This document shows positions 46,401-54,828 of a stretch of DNA of 64,000 bases, in pieces (the stretch's first letter is position 1; each line of letters opens with the position of its first letter). This DNA comes from JADJDM01 sp044352985 (GTDB taxonomy: Bacteria; Bacteroidota; Bacteroidia; B-17B0; Aurantibacillaceae). The position numbers and the translations under genes were made by a program. Where the stretch lies: NCBI GenBank assembly GCA_044352985.1, contig JBILCU010000002.1:124001-188000 (forward strand), read 5' to 3'. The notes under the pieces were generated by a model. It searched no databases and was not told the DNA's origin. It worked only from the letters and a program-made list of their open reading frames with translations.

Positions 46401-47588
46401 TTATTTATAACCCAGCAAATGATAGTATAGATTTCTTGTATCCTCTACCAATCGTGTATAGTGAAATTTATGCCCTACTTTTTCCCATCCAAAACTTCCC
46501 ATTTTTAATCTTAATTCACTATTCTTAATTAATTCAACTAATTTTTCAGTAAATCCATCTTCATCATCCAAACTAAATAAAAATCCTGTTTCAGAACTTA
46601 CTATGTTTTCTACTCCACCTACTTTAGTTGACAATACAGGCTTTCCTGCTGCTTGTGCTTCAATTAAACTAACAGGTGTACCTTCATTAAATGAAGTCAT
46701 ACAAACAATATCACAACCAGCAAGTGGCCAATCTACATTAGTTATCCATGAAGTAAACGTAACAGTAGATTTTTTTTGTTGTTCTGAAAAATTACAAAAA
46801 TCAATATTTAGTTGCTTACAATACTCTTCTAATTTGGAGTGTGTTTCACCATCACCAATTATAAAAGCACGGATTTTTTTAGTTATTTTCTGTTGCGCAT
46901 TTTTAATTAAACGAAGAAAGAGTTCATGATTTTTTATTGGTGCTAATCGTCCAATAATTACAATTGCAATTTCGTCATCTTCTAGTAAATAATGGTTTCT
47001 GAATGAGGTTCGTTTTTCATTTTGATTCTCCCTAAATTTATTTAAATCAAACCCTAAATGAATTACATGAGTTTTATCAGGCTTAACAACTTTATATGAT
47101 TCCGTTAGCTCAAGTTTTTGCCGTTCACTAATCGCAACAATAGCTGTTGATTTTTTAGCAAGGTATCTTTCAACAGATTTATAAAATTGAGTTTTAACAG
47201 CTCCAAAATAAGAATGAAAAACATGCCCGTGAAAAGTATGAACAATAACCGGAACTTTTTCATGAATGGCAGCTAATCGGCCTACAGCTCCAGCTTTTGA
47301 AGCATGAGTATGAACAATATCAGGTTTAAATTCACTAATGATTTTTCTTATTTTTTGATATGCAGCTTTATCATCAGACCAATTAATTGCCCTTTTCATT
47401 TCAGGAATTAAAACAGGATTTAATCCTAACTGTTCGGGAATGAATAAGGAACTATCCTCACCAGGCTCTTTATCACCCCCAATTAAAAGTGTTTCAAATT
47501 CAGGAGCAAGGTATTTACTTAAATAACTTACGTTATAAGTAATACCACCAAGATTAAACCTGTTTATTATACGTAGTATTTTAGGCAA
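46401..47588 (-). CDS. Glycosyltransferase family 4
   Basis: A 395-residue GT-B enzyme. The N-terminal domain has LRIINRFNLGGITYNVSYLSKYL and VPVIVHTFHGHVFHSYFG; the C-terminal donor domain has VIIGRLAPIKNHELFLRLI and the E-x7-E motif FNEGTPVSLIEAQAAGKPVLSTKVGGVENIV typical of GT4. Acts on an unknown acceptor, probably in lipopolysaccharide or capsule synthesis. It is divergent from sodA, about 190 bp away, and unlinked to other glycan genes except the second glycosyltransferase at 48.4 kb. Confidence 0.88.
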   Translation of the reverse strand: MPKILRIINRFNLGGITYNVSYLSKYLAPEFETLLIGGDKEPGEDSSLFIPEQLGLNPVLIPEMKRAINWSDDKAAYQKIRKIISEFKPDIVHTHASKAGAVGRLAAIHEKVPVIVHTFHGHVFHSYFGAVKTQFYKSVERYLAKKSTAIVAISERQKLELTESYKVVKPDKTHVIHLGFDLNKFRENQNEKRTSFRNHYLLEDDEIAIVIIGRLAPIKNHELFLRLIKNAQQKITKKIRAFIIGDGETHSKLEEYCKQLNIDFCNFSEQQKKSTVTFTSWITNVDWPLAGCDIVCMTSFNEGTPVSLIEAQAAGKPVLSTKVGGVENIVSSETGFLFSLDDEDGFTEKLVELIKNSELRLKMGSFGWEKVGHKFHYTRLVEDTRNLYYHLLGYK

Positions 47589-47733
47589 TTGATTTTTAAA
47601 AATTCAAAGATATCATTTGTTTTAATTTACGATAAATGAAATTAAGATGCGATATCTATATTTTTTTTGATTTTTTAATAAAATTTCAATTTTCAATAAT
47701 GCAGCCTTAATCACTAAATTTTTTTAAATGTTG

Positions 47734-47741
47734 TATATTCG
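47734..47741 (+). promoter_or_regulatory. Candidate -7 promoter box of sodA
   Basis: TATATTCG differs from TAnnTTTG by one base, the same variant as in the rplM promoter candidate. It lies 36 nt before the sodA ATG. Confidence 0.3.
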
Positions 47742-47777
47742 CAAGTATTAAAAATTAACAACAAAAATAAATTTATC

Positions 47778-48386
47778 ATGGCATTTGAATTACCGGCACT
47801 ACCTTATGCAACTAACGCATTGGAACCAAACATCGACACAAGAACAATGGAAATTCATCACACTAAGCATCACCAAGCTTATGTAACCAATTTGAATAAT
47901 GCAATTTCAGGTACCGATACTGAAAAATTAAGCATCGAAGAAATTTGCAAAAACATTTCTAAATACCCCGTTGCTGTAAGAAACAATGGTGGTGGTCATT
48001 TTAACCACACTTTATTTTGGAACATTATGGCTCCAAACGCAGGCGGATTACCAACAGGTGATTTGGCTGCTGCAATTGACAAGCATTTTGGAAACTTTGA
48101 AGAATTTAAAAAACAATTTGCTAACGCAGGTGCTACTCGTTTCGGGAGTGGTTGGGCTTGGCTGTGTGTGAAAGAAGATAAAAGCTTATGTGTGTGCTCA
48201 ACACCAAATCAAGACAATCCTTTAATGGATATTGCTGACTGCAAAGGCACACCAATTTTAGGAATGGATGTTTGGGAGCATGCTTACTATTTGCATTATC
48301 AAAATAGAAGGCCTGATTACATTAGCGCATTTTTTAATGTTATAAACTGGAATAAAGTAGCTGAATTATACAAGAACGCACTTTAA
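47778..48386 (+). CDS. sodA: Superoxide dismutase, Mn-type (Fe/Mn family)
   Basis: Disproportionates superoxide in the cytoplasm. The 202-residue protein contains the metal-binding His in MEIHHTKHHQAYV and GGGHFNHTLFWNIMAP, and Asp/His in MDVWEHAYYLHYQNRRPDYI. A Gly in GGGH-type context and a Gln in STPNQDNPLM, the position of Gln146 in Escherichia coli SodA, point to Mn rather than Fe. Metal choice in this family is sometimes flexible, so that is inferred. Confidence 0.95.
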   Translation: MAFELPALPYATNALEPNIDTRTMEIHHTKHHQAYVTNLNNAISGTDTEKLSIEEICKNISKYPVAVRNNGGGHFNHTLFWNIMAPNAGGLPTGDLAAAIDKHFGNFEEFKKQFANAGATRFGSGWAWLCVKEDKSLCVCSTPNQDNPLMDIADCKGTPILGMDVWEHAYYLHYQNRRPDYISAFFNVINWNKVAELYKNAL

Positions 48387-48394
48387 TTTTATTA

Positions 48395-48437
48395 AAGAAA
48401 AGAACAAATTAGGAATCTCCTTTTTTGTTCTTTTCTT
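48395..48437. terminator. Possible hairpin between convergent sodA and glycosyltransferase genes
   Basis: A 14-bp inverted repeat, AAGAAAAGAACAAA / TTTGTTCTTTTCTT, with a 15-nt loop. The right arm lies in the last codons of the glycosyltransferase. The A/T-rich stem and weak T-tract make this a modest terminator candidate. Confidence 0.45.
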
Positions 48438-49641
48438 CTATCCATCTCGAAAAATACTTTGTACTGTTTAATTGATTTGTTAACAGTATACTACCAAGAA
48501 AGTTCGAATTTCTGTGGTCTTTTAAATTCGAAAAGTTTTCATTAATTCGATCAATAAAATGTTCTTCAAACAAATTAGAATCAAAAAAATTAGCTAAAAT
48601 ATCAAAGCCATTTTTTTGAGCTTTGTTCCATTTATATTCATCTGAATATAGTTCAGCTGCTGAAGTTGCAAAACTTTCCGGGCTATCTTCTACATTACCT
48701 CCCCATGGAAAATTAAAGTTCATGCCCTCAGCTCCAATTTCAGTTGTAATACTCGGCGTTCCACATTGCATGGCTTCTAACAATTTACCTTTTAATCCTG
48801 CACCAAAACGTAATGGAGCTAAAAGCACTTTAGCTTTAGCAATAACTTTTATTGCATTTTCAGCTCTACCTTTTATTAAAAATTTTTCTTTTGAATTATT
48901 TAAATTGGTTATTGCTTCTGAAGCATATGATCCATAAACATGCATTTCTGCATTAGGTAATTTTTTTCTTATTAATGGCCAAATTACATGCTTCAATTGT
49001 AAAACAGCATCCTTATTGGGTTCATGTAAAAAATTACCTATTGAAATAAAATGATGCCGTTCTTCAAACTTATTACTAATGGGCAAAGCTGATAAATCAA
49101 CTAAAAAAGGTAAATAATAAAGTAGTTGACTTTCAATTTTAAAAACTGTTTTCAAAATGTTAATTTCAAATGATGAAATGATTAATGAAATATCAGATCG
49201 CACAATGGAAGCAATTTCTCTTTTTGCAATATCGTTCAATAATAAATCATTATTGAAATCAATATTTGCCATTACTGCTTTTTGGCGGGCATATCTCAAA
49301 CAATGTAAATCTTCAGTATCTAATATTCTTAATGCGTTAGGACAATTTTCAGCAACACGCCATCCAAATTTTTCTTCTGTCATGAATCTATCAAACAAAA
49401 CTGCATTTGGATTTATTTCTTTAAGTAAATCATCAAAAGAAGAATCATTTATTTTAATTTGATATTGAGTTATTCCAAGTGTTTTTAAATGAAATGAAAA
49501 AGCTGTCTCAGTGGCCGGTGAACAGAAAACGATTACTATATTGTTTTTTAAAAACAATTTTATTAATTGCATCATCCTACTACCTGCAGCAGACGAATTT
49601 GGCTCAGGCCAAACATGTCCTATTATTAGTATTTTTCTCAT
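48409..49641 (-). CDS. Glycosyltransferase (GT-B, GT4-like)
   Basis: A 410-residue protein that starts KILIIGHVWPEPNSSAAGSRM, a GT-B first-strand pattern, and has ISIGNFLHEPNKDAVLQLKHVIWPL and LAPLRFGAGLKGKLLEAMQCGTPSITTEIGAEGM, the glycosyltransferase donor-domain motif. It shares the layout of the protein at 46.4 kb but not its sequence in detail. The acceptor is unknown. It lies convergent with sodA and downstream of the ATPase gene. Confidence 0.82.
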   Translation of the reverse strand: MRKILIIGHVWPEPNSSAAGSRMMQLIKLFLKNNIVIVFCSPATETAFSFHLKTLGITQYQIKINDSSFDDLLKEINPNAVLFDRFMTEEKFGWRVAENCPNALRILDTEDLHCLRYARQKAVMANIDFNNDLLLNDIAKREIASIVRSDISLIISSFEINILKTVFKIESQLLYYLPFLVDLSALPISNKFEERHHFISIGNFLHEPNKDAVLQLKHVIWPLIRKKLPNAEMHVYGSYASEAITNLNNSKEKFLIKGRAENAIKVIAKAKVLLAPLRFGAGLKGKLLEAMQCGTPSITTEIGAEGMNFNFPWGGNVEDSPESFATSAAELYSDEYKWNKAQKNGFDILANFFDSNLFEEHFIDRINENFSNLKDHRNSNFLGSILLTNQLNSTKYFSRWIEEKNKKGDS

Positions 49642-49667
49642 GAATATACATTCCTTTAATTGCTATT

Positions 49668-50966
49668 TTAATCTGTAAAAAACTGAGCAATGCCATATAA
49701 CGGCACATTTATTAAATTACCTGTTGTTTTATGTTTACTAATTGAGCTTCTTAAAACAATTTCCGGCTTATATTTCTCTGCATAAACCTTTAAACTTTTC
49801 GCTTGTAAATTTTCTTCTGCTTTTACTTCTATTGGAATTGCTTTATTTTGATATTGAACCACAAAATCAATTTCAGCAGTTGCACGCTCTGCGCACCAAT
49901 AATACAAATTATCAAAGCCATTACAACTAAGTTGTTGGCAAACAAATTGCTCTGTTAATGCGCCTTTAAATTCAGTCATGATGTTATTTTTATCTAATAA
50001 AATTTTTGGATCTAATTCTGCAACAGCACCAAGTAAACCTACATCCAATCCAAACAATTTAAATACATCAAAATCTGTATATGCACTTAAAGGCAAGGTT
50101 GGTTTATTAATTAAAACAACCTTATTTAATAATCCTGCATCAGCCAACCAATTAATAGCTAATTCAAAATCCTTTGCTCTAGCTCCAGTCTTAATTTGCC
50201 CGTAAATAAACTTTTTATTTTCTTTTGAAAGTTGACCAATAATGTTTTTCCATAATAAACGTATCCTTGGCACTATTGAAGAAGGTGCATATTTTGCAAA
50301 ATCATTTTCATAACCTAACAAAATATTTTTTTGTAGTTGACGAACTGCAAACACATCTTTATTTGCAATATAATGAGCAACTGCTTCTGGCATTCCTCCA
50401 ATGTAATAGTACAAACGCAAATAGTGTGTGTATTTATCATGAAATACATTTATATTTCCCCAATCTTTATTTTGTAAAATTTCCACCAATTTTTTCTCAC
50501 CTAAATTCAATAAAAATTCAGTATAACTTAATGGATATAATTGTAAAAAATCAACTTTACCAACAGGGAAAGTGTGCTTTTTCTGCATAGCTTCACCAAG
50601 CAGCGAACCAGCTGCCATTATATAATACTCTGGCGCAGTTTCATAAAAATACTTTAACGCTGTAAGACCTTTTTCTGCCTCCTGAATTTCATCAAAAATT
50701 AAAAGGGTATTTTTTTTATCTATACTTATTCCTGAATCCACTTGTAAAACAGTAATAATTCGATCAATATTATAATCATCAACAAACAGCGTCTTAAGTC
50801 GTTCAGATTGTTCAAAATTGACATAGAGCACATTTTTAAACTCCTTTTTTCCGTACTCCTTCATGATCCAGGTTTTGCCAACTTGTCGGGCACCCTGAAT
50901 GATTAATGGCTTTCGTTTTTTAGCATTTTTCCATTGATCAAGTTTATCGAATAAAAGACGTTGCAT
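49668..50966 (-). CDS. AAA+ ATPase with C-terminal DUF4143 domain
   Basis: A 432-residue protein. The N-terminal AAA domain has Walker A PLIIQGARQVGKTWIMKEYGK, Walker B NTLLIFDEIQEAEKGLTALKYF, and sensor-like YYIMAAGSLLGEA. The rest is DUF4143, ending in the restriction-endonuclease-like FDNLYYWCAERATAEIDFVVQYQNKAIPIEVKAEENLQAKSL segment (ExDxV ... IEVKA). The family is common in Bacteroidota and archaea in many copies; its function is unknown. Three 32-bp direct repeats lie just before its start. Confidence 0.88.
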   Translation of the reverse strand: MQRLLFDKLDQWKNAKKRKPLIIQGARQVGKTWIMKEYGKKEFKNVLYVNFEQSERLKTLFVDDYNIDRIITVLQVDSGISIDKKNTLLIFDEIQEAEKGLTALKYFYETAPEYYIMAAGSLLGEAMQKKHTFPVGKVDFLQLYPLSYTEFLLNLGEKKLVEILQNKDWGNINVFHDKYTHYLRLYYYIGGMPEAVAHYIANKDVFAVRQLQKNILLGYENDFAKYAPSSIVPRIRLLWKNIIGQLSKENKKFIYGQIKTGARAKDFELAINWLADAGLLNKVVLINKPTLPLSAYTDFDVFKLFGLDVGLLGAVAELDPKILLDKNNIMTEFKGALTEQFVCQQLSCNGFDNLYYWCAERATAEIDFVVQYQNKAIPIEVKAEENLQAKSLKVYAEKYKPEIVLRSSISKHKTTGNLINVPLYGIAQFFTD

Positions 50967-50997
50967 TTGATGTTGTACCTATTTATTTCACGAATAT

Positions 50998-51091
50998 ACA
51001 TTTTTTCAAACGACTTTATGTAATATTTTACATTTTTTCAAACGACTTTATGTACTATTTTACATTTTTTTAAATGACTTTTAATTTTTAC
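50998..51091. repeat. Three tandem 32-bp repeats upstream of the DUF4143 ATPase
   Basis: Units begin at 50998, 51030 and 51062. The first two are nearly identical (core TTTCAAACGACTTTATGTA); the third is diverged. The array starts 31 bp upstream of the ATPase start codon, in the gap before the photolyase cluster, and could be a binding site array or a relic. Confidence 0.85.
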
Positions 51092-51124
51092 AAAGAAAGT
51101 TAATTCGTTATTTTGTTTAACTTA

Positions 51125-51159
51125 TTATTGTTTTAATTAAACAATAAAACTTATTTTTG
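51125..51159 (+). promoter_or_regulatory. Promoter with overlapping operator before the photolyase cluster
   Basis: A perfect 9-bp inverted repeat, TTATTGTTT-TAATT-AAACAATAA (51125-51147), is followed by TATTTTTG (51152-51159), a match to TAnnTTTG. A TTG inside the left arm sits 21 nt before that box. The dyad occupies the promoter spacer, as MerR-type operators do. A second dyad, TAAAC-ATTTTA-GTTTA, lies at 51167-51182. The ATG of the first gene is at 51209. Confidence 0.5.
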
Positions 51160-51208
51160 TAATAATTAAACATTTTAGTTTACACAATACATAAATCAAT
51201 AAAACAAA

Positions 51209-51682
51209 ATGAGCAAACTTTACCGATTAAAATTTCATCAAAAAATACCTTCAGATATAAATACTATTTGGGATTTTATCTCCACACCTAAAAATCTTAA
51301 ATTAATTACACCTGAACACATGGGCTTTAATATCATTTCTGATTTGGATAGCGAAGAAATGTATGCTGGGCAAATCATTGCCTATAAAGTTAGTCCGTTT
51401 AAAGGAATTAACACCACTTGGGTAACTGAAATTACCCATGTTAAACCCAAAGAATATTTTGTTGATGAACAACGTTTTGGGCCATACAGTTTATGGCATC
51501 ACAAACACTTTATAAAGCCAATAAAAAATGGTGTTGAAATGACCGACATTATCGATTACAAAATTCCAATGGGATTTTTAGGTGATATCATGAATGAACT
51601 AGTAGTTAAAAATAAACTGAATCAAATTTTTGAGTACCGTTTTAAAAAGATGGAAGAATATTTTGGCAAATATGAAGAGTGA
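51209..51682 (+). CDS. SRPBCC-family (START-like) ligand-binding protein
   Basis: A 157-residue cytoplasmic protein with the START/Bet v1-like pattern LKFHQKIPSDINTIWDFISTPKNLKLITPEHMGFNIIS and GVEMTDIIDYKIPMGFLGDIMNELVVKNKLNQIFEYRFKKME. Such proteins bind hydrophobic ligands. It is the first gene of the photolyase cluster; relatives with this sequence pattern accompany photolyase genes in other bacteria. Its ligand and role are unknown. It overlaps the next gene by 11 nt. Confidence 0.8.
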   Translation: MSKLYRLKFHQKIPSDINTIWDFISTPKNLKLITPEHMGFNIISDLDSEEMYAGQIIAYKVSPFKGINTTWVTEITHVKPKEYFVDEQRFGPYSLWHHKHFIKPIKNGVEMTDIIDYKIPMGFLGDIMNELVVKNKLNQIFEYRFKKMEEYFGKYEE

Positions 51683-51956
51683 AACTCATACAGAAATTAA
51701 CATTGATCGTGTGATTGAAATGGCATGGGAAGACAGAACTCCTTTTGACGCCATTAAATTTCAGTTCAATTTAAGTGAGCAAGAGGTGATTGAAATCATG
51801 CGAACTTATTTAAAACAAAGCAGTTTTAAAAGGTGGAGGAAAAGAGTTCAAGGAAGAGCGACAAAGCATTTGAAAAAAAGAACCTTTGCTATGGGCAATT
51901 TTAAATGCACATTACAACGTACAATTACAGCAAACAAAATCAGTAAAAAAAATTAA
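51672..51956 (+). CDS. TIGR03643-family small protein
   Basis: A 94-residue protein with the family pattern INIDRVIEMAWEDRTPFDAIKFQFNLSEQEVIEIMRTYLKQSSFKRWRKRVQGRATKHLKKR. It is basic and helical, with a helix-turn-helix-like part, but no biochemical function is known. The ATG at 51672 gives the standard N-terminus; an upstream extension in frame (MSTVLKRWKN) is only readthrough of overlap. It lies between SRPBCC and SDR genes, 4 bp before the next ATG. Confidence 0.82.
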   Translation: MKSETHTEINIDRVIEMAWEDRTPFDAIKFQFNLSEQEVIEIMRTYLKQSSFKRWRKRVQGRATKHLKKRTFAMGNFKCTLQRTITANKISKKN

Positions 51957-51960
51957 ACCC

Positions 51961-52662
51961 ATGACAACAAAAAAACACTTTTTATTTTGTGGCGCATCTA
52001 GCAAAATTGCTTTAAATCTAGCTTCAATACTTTCTGAGGAAGGACATCAAATTATAGGTATAAGCACTAAAGAGCAAACATCAGAAAATTATACAGCATA
52101 CCATCAAGTAAGTTCATACAAAAGCAATGAGTTGCCTAGTATTTCAGAAAAAATTGACGGTATTGTTTATTTTCCTGGAACCATTCAGTTAAAGCCGTTT
52201 TTGAGAATGACCGAAAATGATTTTTTAAATGACTTACATGTTAATACATTGGGTGCAGTTCATTGCATACAGAAATATATGCCCAATTTAAAAGATTCAG
52301 AAAACGCTTCCATTGTTTTTATTAGTACCGTTGCTGTTCAAGTTGGAATGCCTTTTCATAGTAGTATAAGCATGGCAAAGGGTGCAATTGAAGGTTTAAC
52401 GAAATCGCTTGCTGCAGAATTTGCTCCAAAAATAAGAGTTAATGCTGTAGCGCCTTCTCTAACTGATACACCATTAGGCGAACGCTTTTTAAATACCGCT
52501 GAAAAAATGGAAAATTCTAAAAAAAGAAATCCATTAAACAAAATTGGAACAGCAGATGATATTGCAAATGCCATTCACTTTTTGCTTTCAGAAAAATCAT
52601 CATGGGTAACTGGGCAAATTTTACATGTGGATGGAGGTATGAATAACATCAAATTAATCTAA
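51961..52662 (+). CDS. SDR-family oxidoreductase-like protein with degenerate active site
   Basis: A 233-residue short-chain dehydrogenase/reductase fold protein. The N-terminal nucleotide loop reads FCGASSKIALNLA, missing two of the usual glycines. The active-site region reads FISTVAVQVG (Ser122) and PFHSSISMAKGAIEG (Lys140), with no Tyr four residues before the Lys, where Ile136 stands. The later RVNAVAPSLTDTPLGERF and WVTGQILHVDGG are regular SDR. The start at 51961 gives a normal beta-strand start; an earlier start would overlap the previous gene. It may be a pseudoenzyme or use different chemistry. It is followed by the flavin reductase after 8 bp. Confidence 0.85.
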   Translation: MTTKKHFLFCGASSKIALNLASILSEEGHQIIGISTKEQTSENYTAYHQVSSYKSNELPSISEKIDGIVYFPGTIQLKPFLRMTENDFLNDLHVNTLGAVHCIQKYMPNLKDSENASIVFISTVAVQVGMPFHSSISMAKGAIEGLTKSLAAEFAPKIRVNAVAPSLTDTPLGERFLNTAEKMENSKKRNPLNKIGTADDIANAIHFLLSEKSSWVTGQILHVDGGMNNIKLI

Positions 52663-52670
52663 ATTCAAAA

Positions 52671-53309
52671 ATGAAATCAATTACAAATCAGGAAATACTT
52701 TCTTTTGATCAAAGATACAGGGCAACCTTTATTAATTCGTTAGGAGGATTTAAAAGTCTAGTTCTAATTGGTACTCGAAGTAAATCAGGCAATAGCAATT
52801 TAGCTGTATTTAATTCTTACTTCCATTTAGGTGCTAATCCTCCATTATTTGGAATAATTGTACGACCCGATTCTGTTGATAGACACACTTTATCTAACAT
52901 ACTTGAAACAAGTGAATTTTCAGTAAATCATGTTCATGCTGACATCTATAAACAAGCTCATCAAACATCTGCTCGTTATCCCGAAAATATTTCTGAATTT
53001 GAAGCAACAGGATTAAGCGAAGAATATTATAAAGGATATTATGTTCCATTTGTAAAAGAAAGTAATATTAAAATTCACGCAGAATTTTTACAAAAAATTG
53101 AAATAGCGGCTAATGGGACTATTATGATAATTGGTAAAATCAATCATGTTTTTTTACCAGATAATTGTTTGCTTGAAGATGGATTTGTAGATTTAGAAAA
53201 AGCAGGCACAATAACCTGCAGCGGCTTAGATTCATATCATACCACCAACAAACTGGCCAGATTAAGTTATGCAAAACCAGACCAAGAAATTAAAGAAATG
53301 ATGATTTAA
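52671..53309 (+). CDS. Flavin reductase-family FMN-binding protein
   Basis: A 212-residue split-barrel flavoprotein: INSLGGFKSLVLIGTRSKSGNSNLAVFNSYFHLGANPPLFGIIVRP and SEFSVNHVHADIYKQAHQTSARYP match the flavin reductase-like domain that binds FMN. Members reduce flavin or transfer electrons to it. In a cluster of flavin-dependent photolyases it could supply reduced flavin, but that is inference. Genes before and after are 8 and 4 bp away. Confidence 0.88.
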   Translation: MKSITNQEILSFDQRYRATFINSLGGFKSLVLIGTRSKSGNSNLAVFNSYFHLGANPPLFGIIVRPDSVDRHTLSNILETSEFSVNHVHADIYKQAHQTSARYPENISEFEATGLSEEYYKGYYVPFVKESNIKIHAEFLQKIEIAANGTIMIIGKINHVFLPDNCLLEDGFVDLEKAGTITCSGLDSYHTTNKLARLSYAKPDQEIKEMMI

Positions 53310-53313
53310 ATAA

Positions 53314-54828
53314 ATGAAGAAAACAAACATTAATATTGTTTGGTTTAAACGCGATTTACGCATTATTGATCACGCAGCGTTAAATGCAGCAATTGAAAGC
53401 AACCAATTATGTTTGTTGGTTTATATTTTTGAACCAAGCGCTCATCAATTGCCTGATTGGTCATTACGTCACTGGCAATTCATTTATCATTCAATTTGTG
53501 ATTTAAATAAAAAATTAAATCAATGTAAAATCATTAATTGTTATGCGGAAGCAAAAGATGTGTTTGATGAAATAAAAAAACATTATGTAATTGCAAATAT
53601 ATTCAGTCACCAGGAAATTGGAAATGCTTTCACTTTTAAACGCGATTTAGAAATAAAAAAATATTGCAAACAAAACAATATAAAGTGGATTGAATTCCCA
53701 ACCAATGCTGTTGTTAGAGGATTAAAAAACAGAGACAACTGGACAAGCAACTGGAAGAAAAGAATGTCTGAATCAATTATATATCCTGAAATTAAACATT
53801 TAAAAACAGTAGATTCAAGTTTTTTAATCAAGTTTCAATTACCGGATTTCTGGTTAAATAAATTAAAAGATTATCCAAAAGATTTTCAGCCTGCCGGAGA
53901 AGAATATGCCAATAAATACCTGCAAAGTTTTCTAAATAATCGCTACATCAATTACACAAAAGGAATTTCAAAACCTCAATTAAGCAGAAGTACGTGCAGC
54001 CGATTATCGCCATTTCTTGCCTGGGGAAATATCTCATTGAAATATGTGGTTCAGGCATGTAATGAAAAACTAAAAGAAAACCCTTCAAACAAAAGAGCAC
54101 TTCATAATTTCATGTCACGGTTACATTGGCATTGCCACTTTATTCAAAAGTTTGAAAGCGAATGCAGAATGGAATTTGAAAACATAAACAGAGGTTTTGA
54201 CATTTTAAATAAACCATTTAATAAAACACTTATTGATGCCTGGAAAAATGGAGTTACAGGTATACCAATTGTTGATGCAAATATGCGTTGCCTGGCAAAA
54301 ACAGGTTATATTAATTTTAGGATGCGTGCACTTGTAGTCTCATTCTTCACATTTAATCTCTGGCAAGATTGGAGAGAATGTGCGCATTACCTTGCACAAC
54401 TTTTTTTGGATTACGAACCGGGCATACATTATCCACAACTGCAAATGCAAGCTGGTGTAACAGGTATAAATATCATTCGTATTTATAATCCAATTAAGAA
54501 CAGTAAAGAAAAAGACAGTGAAGGTGAATTTATTAAAAACTGGATTCCCGAATTAAAATTAGTTCCCGCAGATTTAATACACGAACCCTGGAAGTTATCG
54601 GAATTGGAGCAACAATTATACAATTGCATAATTGGCAAAGATTATCCTTATCCGATTGTAGATGTGGAATCTAGTTGCAAACTAGCATCAGAAAAAATGT
54701 GGTCGTTAAGAAAATCATCAACTGTAAAACAAGAAAGTGAGCAAATACTAAATAAACACACACAACGTAAAAAGACTAAAGAGAAAAAATTATTAGCACC
54801 GAATTTATTTAGCGAGCATGAAACATAG
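53314..54828 (+). CDS. Cryptochrome/photolyase-family flavoprotein
   Basis: A 504-residue protein with the photolyase N-terminal alpha/beta domain (NINIVWFKRDLRIIDHAALNAAIE) and the FAD-binding C-terminal domain (FMSRLHWHCHFIQKFESE, DAWKNGVTGIPIVDANMRCLAKTGYINFRMRALVVSFFTFNLWQDWR, LFLDYEPGIHYPQLQMQAG). DNA repair or blue-light sensing is the expected role. The block that reads W-x-W-x-A in class I photolyases is LQMQAGVTGINIIRIYNP here, without Trp. It is one of three photolyase-type genes in the cluster; its end overlaps the DUF2256 gene by 11 nt. Confidence 0.9.
   Translation: MKKTNINIVWFKRDLRIIDHAALNAAIESNQLCLLVYIFEPSAHQLPDWSLRHWQFIYHSICDLNKKLNQCKIINCYAEAKDVFDEIKKHYVIANIFSHQEIGNAFTFKRDLEIKKYCKQNNIKWIEFPTNAVVRGLKNRDNWTSNWKKRMSESIIYPEIKHLKTVDSSFLIKFQLPDFWLNKLKDYPKDFQPAGEEYANKYLQSFLNNRYINYTKGISKPQLSRSTCSRLSPFLAWGNISLKYVVQACNEKLKENPSNKRALHNFMSRLHWHCHFIQKFESECRMEFENINRGFDILNKPFNKTLIDAWKNGVTGIPIVDANMRCLAKTGYINFRMRALVVSFFTFNLWQDWRECAHYLAQLFLDYEPGIHYPQLQMQAGVTGINIIRIYNPIKNSKEKDSEGEFIKNWIPELKLVPADLIHEPWKLSELEQQLYNCIIGKDYPYPIVDVESSCKLASEKMWSLRKSSTVKQESEQILNKHTQRKKTKEKKLLAPNLFSEHET

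Noticed and set aside
50998..51091. Three 32-bp repeats as a minimal CRISPR array
   Set aside because: The units are directly adjacent without spacers and no cas genes are near.
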